Source: Flavobacteriaceae bacterium (GTDB taxonomy: Bacteria > Bacteroidota > Bacteroidia > Flavobacteriales > Flavobacteriaceae). Taken from it: DNA of 6,749 nt. The translations under genes were made by a program, and so were the position numbers. The notes beneath the pieces were generated by a model that saw nothing but the letters and a program-made list of their open reading frames with translations, was not told the origin of the DNA and made no database searches. Positions 1 through 5,128 of the stretch are shown one piece after another (the first letter of the stretch is position 1; every line of letters begins with the position of its first letter). The stretch lies in NCBI GenBank assembly GCA_013214425.1, contig JABSPN010000098.1, forward strand, positions 2,714 through 9,462. The letters are read 5' to 3'.

Positions 1-359
1 AACGAATCCATAGGGGCAGTAACTGCTCCTGATGAATTTTGAATTCTATACATTTCATCGGCAATTTCATCATTTGATGTGATCATTGTAATTGTAATAC
101 GTTCTCCCCAAGACCATCGTGATAATTTAGTTTCTACGGAAAATCGTTTCTTAATACTATCATACTTCATAAATTCAAAACCTGATTTTAATATTGCATT
201 CATAATAATCTTCACATCTAGAGCATCAGTCATTTTAAATATTTGTACGTCTTCATGGAAACACCTAATTGTTTTACTTTTTGACAAATACTGTCTCAAA
301 AGAAGAAAGCAGAATATCAAGACACAAGCTACAATCAATACTATTATTACTTCTCGCAT
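1..359 (-). CDS. Partial single-pass membrane protein of unknown function (3' end beyond left edge)
   Basis: A minus-strand frame stays open for 119 codons from an ATG at 357-359 to the left edge, so the C-terminus is missing. An in-frame stop lies just upstream at 384-386, which makes this the only sensible ATG. Residues about 4-21 (VIIVLIVACVLIFCFLLL) form one hydrophobic helix followed by a basic stretch (R22, K27, K29), so I infer a membrane anchor with a soluble domain behind it. The soluble part is mixed alpha/beta in character and has a conspicuous R-W-S-W-G-E stretch at residues 81-86. I do not recognise the family. The gene lies 27 nt after the small ribbon-helix-helix gene on the same strand, so the two are probably co-transcribed. 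A plus-strand frame over the same bases looks like a shadow. Confident that it is coding; function unknown. Confidence 0.6.
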   Translation of the reverse strand, partial: MREVIIVLIVACVLIFCFLLLRQYLSKSKTIRCFHEDVQIFKMTDALDVKIIMNAILKSGFEFMKYDSIKKRFSVETKLSRWSWGERITITMITSNDEIADEMYRIQNSSGAVTAPMDS

Positions 360-386
360 AAGCTTTAAAATTATTAGAATTGATTA

Positions 387-548
387 CTAAATATATTCCT
401 GATTTATAGCTCTCCGCAGCAATGTCTTTTCATAATTATTGACTAATTTATTCTGCTTTTTAGGCATTTCTTGAATGATTTTATGAAAACCTTCTGGAAT
501 TCTGAGAACTAAAGGCTTCTTAGGAACACTATCGTTGGTTGTTGCCAT
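387..548 (-). CDS. Small Arc-like ribbon-helix-helix protein, 53 aa
   Basis: This short gene runs from ATG at 546-548 to TAG at 387-389. After a 12-residue leader, the protein has the layout of an Arc/MetJ-type ribbon-helix-helix DNA-binding protein. There is a short strand ending in LVLRIP (residues 13-18), a first helix EGFHKIIQEMPKKQN (19-33), a turn, and a second helix beginning LVNNYEKTLLRRAI (35-48). The pattern L-R-x-P, about 15 residues, then (S/L)VN resembles phage P22 Arc. Members of this fold bind DNA as dimers, often at paired short repeats, and such repeats lie directly upstream at 550-572. It precedes the membrane-protein gene by 27 nt and diverges from the helix-turn-helix gene. 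It may be an autoregulator or an antitoxin-like partner of the downstream gene. The family call rests on my reading alone. Confidence 0.6.
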   Translation of the reverse strand: MATTNDSVPKKPLVLRIPEGFHKIIQEMPKKQNKLVNNYEKTLLRRAINQEYI

Positions 549-563
549 ATTATACTATCTTTG
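535..563 (+). promoter_or_regulatory. Bacteroidota-type promoter reading rightward
   Basis: A -33-like TTG at 535-537 is followed after 18 nt by TATCTTTG at 556-563, an exact match to the Bacteroidota -7 consensus TAnnTTTG. Transcription would begin near 570 and read into the helix-turn-helix gene, with a leader of about 65 nt before the GTG at 635. The -33 element lies inside the 5' end of the divergent ribbon-helix-helix gene. Chance matches to this AT-rich consensus are common in such DNA, so the position upstream of a gene carries most of the weight. Confidence 0.4.
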
Positions 564-572
564 GTTATACTA
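550..572. repeat. Paired 8-bp direct repeat TTATACTA, 15-bp period
   Basis: TTATACTA occurs at 550-557 and again at 565-572, separated by 7 bp. The two copies flank the -7 element at 556-563 (the first overlaps it by two bases) and end one base before the start codon of the divergent ribbon-helix-helix gene at 548. This is the layout of an operator. I infer that one of the two neighbouring DNA-binding proteins binds here; ribbon-helix-helix dimers typically contact tandem or inverted short sites. Confidence 0.4.
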
Positions 573-579
573 CTCGCAT

Positions 580-601
580 TGACAAAACCAAATTATGACA
601 A
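580..601. repeat. Paired direct repeat TGACAA, 16-bp period
   Basis: TGACAA occurs at 580-585 and 596-601, within the same divergent control region as the TTATACTA pair. A further inverted pair is TTTGGTT at 560-566 and AACCAAA at 586-592. The units are short and could be chance. Their value is that they cluster with the other repeats between two divergent regulator genes. A second regulator site is possible. Confidence 0.25.
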
Positions 602-634
602 TAATCACCCAAAACGAGATCATTATCTATTAAA

Positions 635-881
635 GTGACTCATAAAGAAAAAACTCAAGATTTTTTTAACAAAAAATAATATTTCGAAAAGTTCGTTCTA
701 TAAAACAACAGGTTTATCACAAGGTTTTTTGAATAGCGGAAGCAGCATTGGTGTTGACAAATTAAAAGATATCATTGAACATTATCCACATTTCAATTAT
801 CATCAACTTTTATTTGATAAATATTATGAGAATACTAATCAATCAAATTCGGTTAATGAAGAACCAACTGTTTACTATTAA
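635..881 (+). pseudogene. Helix-turn-helix (phage-repressor-like) regulator, probably frameshifted
   Basis: From about 642 to the TAA at 879-881 one frame reads as an XRE/phage-repressor-like helix-turn-helix protein of the kind common in Bacteroidota. It has LKIFLTKNNISKSSFYKTTGLSQGFL, then a GSSIGVDKLKDIIEHYP segment, corresponding to helices 1-5. No ATG precedes this in frame: a TGA sits at 636-638, and the first in-frame start-like codons are ATA (642) and ATT (660). A GTG at 635-637 opens another frame encoding VTHKEK, which would run smoothly into LKIFL if one A were removed from the A6 run at 648-653. I therefore infer a one-base insertion, or a sequencing error or slippage site. The tail after the HTH is short and ends in NEEPTVYY, without the longer C-terminal part usual in relatives. 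A promoter lies at 535-563. If intact through an unusual start, the product would be about 79 aa. Confidence 0.5.
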
Positions 882-983
882 GGTGAAATCATCTCAGTTT
901 TAAAAATATCTAACAAGACATTTCTGTAGTACTTGAAAAACAGAATGAATTCTATAAAAAATTTTAGAATTTAGATCAAAAGA
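882..983. other. Gene-free stretch with decayed coding-like sequence
   Basis: No complete gene lies between the end of the helix-turn-helix frame and the end of clpS. On the plus strand, codons directly after the TAA read GEIISVLK in frame, ending at a TAG at 927-929. A second frame (914-964) reads QDISVVLEKQNEFYKKF, then TAG at 965-967, then NLDQKIK. These coiled-coil-like runs are what one would expect from the lost C-terminal part of the regulator, broken by stops and a frameshift. This is inference from composition only. Confidence 0.3.
947..972 (-). terminator. Possible weak terminator after clpS
   Basis: AATTCTA at 948-954 and TAGAATT at 965-971 form a 7-bp stem with a 10-nt loop, about 12 nt beyond the clpS stop. 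On the minus strand a TTTTT run follows about 7 nt after the stem. The stem is AT-rich with a single G-C pair, so it would be weak. It lies between convergent transcription units and could act in both directions. Confidence 0.3.
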
Positions 984-1262
984 TTAAATAATTTCTGCAG
1001 AAAGTCCTGCTTCTAAGAGTTTAGAACACCTAGGTTTCAAATCATCATACTCCCCAGTTTTAACAGTACATTTTCCATTATAGTGAACAATTAAAGAACA
1101 TTGTTCTGCCTGGATTAAAGAATGATCACAAGCAGCTACTAATGTATCGATCACATGATCAAAAGTATTCACTTCGTCATTATACAAAACGATCTCGTTT
1201 TGATTTTTCTCTTCAGTCTTAATTTCAACTTTTTCTAATACTTCTTCTTTTGTACTGAACAT
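984..1262 (-). CDS. clpS: ATP-dependent Clp protease adaptor ClpS
   Basis: ClpS binds proteins carrying destabilising N-terminal residues and delivers them to a Clp Hsp100-protease complex (ClpA-type in Escherichia coli; in Bacteroidota the partner may be ClpC-like) in the cytoplasm. The protein has 92 residues, close to family length. A charged, flexible N-terminal tail (residues 1-22) precedes the core. The core holds the ligand-pocket motif LYNDEVNTFDHVIDTL (26-41), with N28, D29 and E30 where the substrate amino group is bound, and the AEQCSLIVHYNGKC segment (52-65) with the pocket histidine H60. The gene is last in the minus-strand run, 27 nt after prmA. That gap is the widest in the run but shows no convincing promoter of its own. 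Identity is secure. Confidence 0.95.
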   Translation of the reverse strand: MFSTKEEVLEKVEIKTEEKNQNEIVLYNDEVNTFDHVIDTLVAACDHSLIQAEQCSLIVHYNGKCTVKTGEYDDLKPRCSKLLEAGLSAEII

Positions 1263-1289
1263 TTCAAGCTTATTTATAACCTAAATATA

Positions 1290-2126
1290 CTATATTTTGG
1301 TGTATTTCACTGCTAACCAGTTATTTCTTTCGAAATTTTTAACATACGCTAACCCGTTCTTACTACATATTTCTGTGATTAAAGCAATGTCTTCTTTATA
1401 AAAACCGCTCAATAATAAGGTTCCTTTATCATGTAAACAAGCTACATAAGTAGGTATGTCCTGAAGTAAAATATTTCTATTGATATTGGCAATAATTAAA
1501 TTGTAAGTTTTTCCTTCCAATAGTGTTGCATCTCCCTGATAAGCCGAAATATGTTGACATCCATTTCTTTCAGCATTTTCCTCAGTATTAATAAAACACC
1601 AATTATCAATATCTATGGCATCGATAGGCTGGGCTCCTTTCATTTCGGCTAAAATGGCTAAAATACCTGTGCCGCAGCCCATATCTAAGGTCTTCTTCTC
1701 ATGAAAATATATTTCTAATAAATGTTGAATCATCATATGAGTCGTTTCATGATGTCCGGTCCCAAAAGACATTTTTGGCTCTATAACAATATCGTATGCT
1801 GTATTTGGAATCTCATGAAAAGGTGCTCTAACTGTACAGGTATCATCGACTACTATAGGATCGAAATTCTTTTCCCATTCTTCATTCCAATTTACCTGTT
1901 CTATTTCTTTAGTAGTATAGTCAATTTTGAAATCATCATTTTGTAAAATCATGATATCATTTAAAATAGCATCAAAGAATTCTTGCTTTTGTATATAGGC
2001 TACTACTCCACTCTCGTTTTCAACAAAACTTTCAAAACCAGCATAACCTAGTTCTGCTATAAGAATCTCAGTGGCAGGATCACGTGGCTCTATTACAAAG
2101 CTATACTCTAAATATACTGGTGTCAT
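1290..2126 (-). CDS. prmA: Ribosomal protein L11 methyltransferase
   Basis: PrmA uses S-adenosylmethionine to methylate ribosomal protein L11 (RplK) on lysine side chains and its N-terminus. At 278 residues it is slightly shorter than the E. coli enzyme, as in other Bacteroidota. An N-terminal substrate-recognition domain (about 1-70) is joined by the NWNEEWEKNFDPI linker (79-91) to a Rossmann-fold methyltransferase domain. Seen there are PKMSFGTGHHETT (117-129), the SAM-binding motif I DMGCGTGILAI (148-158), an acidic IDIDNW (171-176) and the NINRNIL motif (214-220). Its ATG shares one base with the tpiA stop (TAATG at 2124-2128), so translation is probably coupled to tpiA. The start also matches the family N-terminus. 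Nothing is missing or odd. Confidence 0.95.
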   Translation of the reverse strand: MTPVYLEYSFVIEPRDPATEILIAELGYAGFESFVENESGVVAYIQKQEFFDAILNDIMILQNDDFKIDYTTKEIEQVNWNEEWEKNFDPIVVDDTCTVRAPFHEIPNTAYDIVIEPKMSFGTGHHETTHMMIQHLLEIYFHEKKTLDMGCGTGILAILAEMKGAQPIDAIDIDNWCFINTEENAERNGCQHISAYQGDATLLEGKTYNLIIANINRNILLQDIPTYVACLHDKGTLLLSGFYKEDIALITEICSKNGLAYVKNFERNNWLAVKYTKI

Positions 2127-2875
2127 TAAAATGCGTTAACTATCGTTAGAAAATCTTCAGCTTTTAAGGAAGCACCTCCTATTAATCCACCATCTACATC
2201 AGGATTAGAAAACAACTCTTTAGCATTCGTTGGTTTTACACTTCCTCCATATAGAATAGATATTTTATCTGCAGTAACAGAATCATAATTGTTGGCGACT
2301 AATGATCGAATAAAAGCATGCATTTCTTGTGCTTGCTCTGGACTCGCTGTTTCTCCTGTTCCAATAGCCCAAACTGGTTCGTAAGCCAAAATAATATGAT
2401 CTAATGAAGAAGCTCCTAAGTGAAACAATGCTTCTTCTATTTGATTTTGCACTACTTTAAAGTGATTTCCGCTTTTACGATCCTCTAATTCTTCTCCGAA
2501 GCAAAAAATAATAGTCATTTCTTGAGTCAAAGCGCTATTTACTTTCTCTTTTAACAAAGCATTCGTCTCATTAAAATAGCCTCTTCTTTCACTATGCCCA
2601 AGAATTGTATGCTGTACTCCAATAGATTTCAACATACTTCCCGAAACTTCTCCAGTATAGGCTCCTTTTGTAGCCGCATGCATGTTTTGAGCAGCCACTT
2701 TAATTCTGGAATTACTTGTCGCCTTTACAACCGCTTCAATATTAACAAAAGGTGGTGCCACAATTATTTCTGTAGTTTCGTTATTTAGATCACTAACGAT
2801 TTCAGTAATCAAAGCTTTTGCTTCTGCAAAAGTTGTATTCATTTTCCAGTTACCTGCTACAATACTTTTTCTCAT
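2126..2875 (-). CDS. tpiA: Triose-phosphate isomerase
   Basis: This cytoplasmic glycolytic and gluconeogenic enzyme interconverts dihydroxyacetone phosphate and glyceraldehyde 3-phosphate. The 249-residue length is standard for a TIM barrel of this family. All catalytic residues are present: N9 and K11 in AGNWKMN, H94 in ILGHSERR (91-98), and E166 in AYEPVWAIGTG (164-174), which also carries the mobile loop 6. The phosphate-binding segments YGGSVKPTN (209-217) and GGLIGGASL (229-237) are intact. The start codon shares one base with the stop of the upstream thioredoxin-fold gene, and the stop codon overlaps the prmA start, so the three genes are tightly coupled. There is no glycolytic neighbour in view, as is common for this gene in flavobacteria. 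Confidence 0.97.
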   Translation of the reverse strand: MRKSIVAGNWKMNTTFAEAKALITEIVSDLNNETTEIIVAPPFVNIEAVVKATSNSRIKVAAQNMHAATKGAYTGEVSGSMLKSIGVQHTILGHSERRGYFNETNALLKEKVNSALTQEMTIIFCFGEELEDRKSGNHFKVVQNQIEEALFHLGASSLDHIILAYEPVWAIGTGETASPEQAQEMHAFIRSLVANNYDSVTADKISILYGGSVKPTNAKELFSNPDVDGGLIGGASLKAEDFLTIVNAF

Positions 2876-3387
2876 TATTTATCTGATTTTATCGCTTTTA
2901 AAATAGCAGAATCATCTGCCTTTATCGCTTTAAATACTTTTACTTTACCATCCTTTCCGATGACCATATATCTAGGAATCCAATCTAAGCCAATAGCTCT
3001 ATTGAATGGTGCTTCCCAATCGTTACCTAAAAAATAATTTTCTCCTTCTACCTTAAATCTAGCTATTCCATTTAACCATAATTCGTAGGTCTTATCCATT
3101 GATAAAAAGAGAAACACTACATCTTTAGCTTCGTCATTATGCTGTAGTGCTTTTAGTGTAGGCATTCCCTTAATACAATCTTTACACCAAGAAGCCCAAA
3201 TATCTACAACAATTGTTTTCCCTTTGTATTGATTGAGTAATTCTCCAAAAGTGATTTCTTCACCGGAAGTCGTTCTAATCTTCTGACTTTTTGCTTCAAC
3301 AGAAAACTCTGTAAAAGGCTCTACGCCAGTACAACCAACGAATGCTAACAAAGTAATGATTAGGATAATTCTTATTTTCATTTTCAT
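2875..3387 (-). CDS. TlpA-like thioredoxin-fold lipoprotein
   Basis: The 170-residue protein starts with a lipoprotein signal: basic MKMKIR, a hydrophobic core, then LAFVGC with the acylated cysteine at C19. It is therefore probably membrane-anchored, facing the periplasm. No acidic run of the kind that sends Bacteroidota lipoproteins to the cell surface follows the cysteine. The rest is a TlpA/ResA-type thioredoxin fold: VVDIWASWCKDC (60-71) with redox pair C68 and C71, FLFLSMDK (92-99), and the cis-proline loop WIPRY (136-140, P138). Such proteins reduce or exchange thiols in envelope or cytochrome c maturation; the substrate here cannot be told. It starts 4 nt after the permease stop. The upstream MauE/DoxX-like gene, also with conserved cysteines, suggests a shared envelope thiol role, but this is inference. 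Confidence 0.88.
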   Translation of the reverse strand: MKMKIRIILIITLLAFVGCTGVEPFTEFSVEAKSQKIRTTSGEEITFGELLNQYKGKTIVVDIWASWCKDCIKGMPTLKALQHNDEAKDVVFLFLSMDKTYELWLNGIARFKVEGENYFLGNDWEAPFNRAIGLDWIPRYMVIGKDGKVKVFKAIKADDSAILKAIKSDK

Positions 3388-3391
3388 TTTT

Positions 3392-4474
3392 TTAATCGTC
3401 TACTAATTTAACTCGTGGGTCTAACCACCCATAAATTAGATCGACAAAGATATTAATCATTACAAACATTGTGGCAACTACTAATACAGATCCCATGATA
3501 ATAGGTAAATCTAAATTATTAAGCGCATCAACAATTTCTTTTCCGAGTCCGTTCCACCCAAAAATATATTCCACGAAAACTGATCCTGCCAACATTGAAG
3601 CAAACCAACCTGAAATAGCAGTTACAACAGGATTTAAGGCATTTTTTATTGCATGCCTACGAATCACCTGAACTTTGGATAATCCTTTGGCTTTTGCCGT
3701 TCTAATATAATCCTGACTCAACACTTCTAAAAGAGAATTTCTCATTAATTGTATGACAACAGCTAAAGGGCGTATTCCCATTACTAAGGCGGGTAAGATT
3801 AAGTTTTTCCAACGAATCGAAACCGTCTCACCAAAATCGTCTAATTCATATAAACTGCCTGTCATATTCAAATTAGTATACTCATGCAATAAGAACCCAA
3901 AAAACCAGGCGAATAAAATAGCGCTGAAAAATGAGGGCAAACTCATTCCAAAGGTGCTAAAAATCTGAATCAGTTTATCGATATAGGTGTCTTTTTTTAT
4001 GGCGGAAATAACCCCAAAAACCAAGCCCAAAAGTAAGGCTATAAGAATTGAAGATATGGCCAAAATGATAGTATTAGGTAGCGTTTCTCCAATAACATCT
4101 GAAACTTTTTTACCTTGTTTTTGAAACGATTCTCTTAAATATGGTTTTTTGATAACCATTTGTGCATTACCCAAACTGAATAACTTGAACTCATTGTATT
4201 TTCCTTCTTTTAAATAAGTATAATCACCCTGAGTCATAGAATGGAATGAAAGCGGTGACAAATCGTTTAAATAATAGCCATATTGAGTGAATAATGGTTG
4301 ATCAAAACCATACTTCTTTTTAATAGCCATGACCTGTTCTATGCTCTCATTTTGTCCTAGCATCATACGTGCTGGATCTCCTGGAAGAATCGAAAACAAT
4401 ATAAAAATGACCGATACCACTCCGAAAAGTGTCAAAATGGTATAACCAATTTTATTTAATAGATAACGAAGCAA
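3392..4474 (-). CDS. ABC transporter permease, dipeptide/oligopeptide (DppB/OppB) type
   Basis: This is an inner-membrane permease subunit of the binding-protein-dependent transport family 1. The N-terminus (first helix about 9-31, then LPGDPARMMLG at 30-40) is the family hallmark. Further helices lie near 133-158, 170-194, 224-242, 283-303 and 326-348. The ATPase-contacting EAA loop is YIRTAKAKGLSKVQVIRRHA (256-275), and the C-terminus has GWLDPRV (349-355). At 360 residues it exceeds the usual length of a little over 300; the extra residues lie in the periplasmic loop between helices 1 and 2 (about 31-132, with an added stretch near 78-120). No partner permease, ATPase or binding protein is in the window, so it would have to work with subunits encoded elsewhere. 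The substrate is not determinable. It starts 6 nt after the upstream stop. Confidence 0.9.
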   Translation of the reverse strand: MLRYLLNKIGYTILTLFGVVSVIFILFSILPGDPARMMLGQNESIEQVMAIKKKYGFDQPLFTQYGYYLNDLSPLSFHSMTQGDYTYLKEGKYNEFKLFSLGNAQMVIKKPYLRESFQKQGKKVSDVIGETLPNTIILAISSILIALLLGLVFGVISAIKKDTYIDKLIQIFSTFGMSLPSFFSAILFAWFFGFLLHEYTNLNMTGSLYELDDFGETVSIRWKNLILPALVMGIRPLAVVIQLMRNSLLEVLSQDYIRTAKAKGLSKVQVIRRHAIKNALNPVVTAISGWFASMLAGSVFVEYIFGWNGLGKEIVDALNNLDLPIIMGSVLVVATMFVMINIFVDLIYGWLDPRVKLVDD

Positions 4475-4480
4475 TTCGTA

Positions 4481-5125
4481 TTAAGCTTTCTTTTGTTTTA
4501 AATCTTCTGAATAGACATCAAACTCTTCAAAGTTGATATCCCCAAAATCTTTTTTTGTTTTGACTTCATTCTCAACTGTTGTACCTCCTGAAATACTATA
4601 GGTAGAAGTCGCATCTTTGAACAGAGAAAAGCTGTTAGATATTTTACTATATTCAAACGAAATTAATCGTGTCCAACGATCTGTTTTTCCAGCCTCATGC
4701 TGGATAGAAAACTGATTCCCCTCTATCAAAATATCGGTTAACGGGCTTCCAAAATTTGAACCGCATTTATAACAATAAACAGCTCTATCATTTCTGGCAA
4801 CTTTAGTGAGCTTCCCATCTTCGCCACGTATTAAGACTAACAAAGGTCTTTCGATAGGCTTATCAGAAGTCTCCGCTAATTTTTCTTCGTCAATTTTTTT
4901 TAGTAGTAACACAGCATCCTGTTTTTTATCATCATTAAAATCCCCATAAGAATAGGTCACGATTTTATACCCATTCAAAACAAAAGCATTCAATTCGGTT
5001 TGGTCAACTTTAGGCTTTGGTTTCTCTTTGTAAACTCTAGCCTTCATCTTTTCCTTCTTTTTAATTTGAGCATTTGCTCCTGCTACAAAAAACAATAGCG
5101 CAATGAGAGTTAATCTTTTTATCAT
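4481..5125 (-). CDS. Secreted protein of unknown function with a calcium-loop-like motif
   Basis: The 214-residue protein begins with a clear signal peptide (KR, hydrophobic 6-15, AGANA before Q20), so cleavage after A19 and export to the periplasm are likely. A very basic, Lys/Pro-rich stretch follows (21-40). Residues 58-75 read YSYGDFNDDKKQDAVLLL, an FG-GAP/VCBS- or EF-hand-like D-x-N-D-D-x-x-x-D loop (D62, N64, D66, D70) leading into a strand, as in proteins that bind calcium or fold as beta-propeller blades. One such unit is visible. A CYKC pair lies at 118-121. The rest looks beta-rich. I recognise it only as a type of uncharacterised flavobacterial secreted protein. It sits 3 nt after the membrane-protein gene and 6 nt before the permease gene, so it belongs to the same transcript. 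No enzyme motif is seen. Confidence 0.8.
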   Translation of the reverse strand: MIKRLTLIALLFFVAGANAQIKKKEKMKARVYKEKPKPKVDQTELNAFVLNGYKIVTYSYGDFNDDKKQDAVLLLKKIDEEKLAETSDKPIERPLLVLIRGEDGKLTKVARNDRAVYCYKCGSNFGSPLTDILIEGNQFSIQHEAGKTDRWTRLISFEYSKISNSFSLFKDATSTYSISGGTTVENEVKTKKDFGDINFEEFDVYSEDLKQKKA

Positions 5126-5128
5126 AGC

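Noticed and set aside
79..390. Plus-strand open frame of 103 codons
   Set aside because: It lies opposite two minus-strand frames with better protein character (a membrane anchor plus soluble domain, and a ribbon-helix-helix protein). Its own translation is Ile/Ser-rich without recognisable features.
579..584. TTGACA hexamer resembling a sigma-70 -35 element
   Set aside because: Bacteroidota promoters do not use this element and no matching -10 or -7 sequence follows at the right distance.
588..595. Minus-strand TAATTTGG, one mismatch from the -7 consensus, as promoter of the small ribbon-helix-helix gene
   Set aside because: No -33 element is found at a suitable distance (the nearest TTTG is about 14 nt away), so I do not call a promoter for that gene.
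595..633. Twelve-codon plus-strand frame (ATG at 595, TAA at 631) before the HTH gene
   Set aside because: It could be a leader peptide, but it has no notable composition and no attenuator hairpin beside it; likely chance.
1263..1289. Possible separate promoter for clpS in the 27-nt gap after prmA
   Set aside because: The gap is AT-rich with only a partial TATATTTA match and no room for a -33 element outside prmA; it is no better than chance.
1722..1946. Plus-strand frame inside prmA
   Set aside because: It is antisense to a fully conserved PrmA; the translation is Cys/Phe/Tyr-rich and looks random.
2594..2788. Plus-strand frame inside tpiA
   Set aside because: It is antisense to the conserved core of triose-phosphate isomerase and has no protein character of its own.
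3471..3968. Two plus-strand frames (3471-3671 and 3753-3968) inside the permease gene
   Set aside because: They are shadows of a membrane protein gene whose minus-strand frame is complete and matches a known family.
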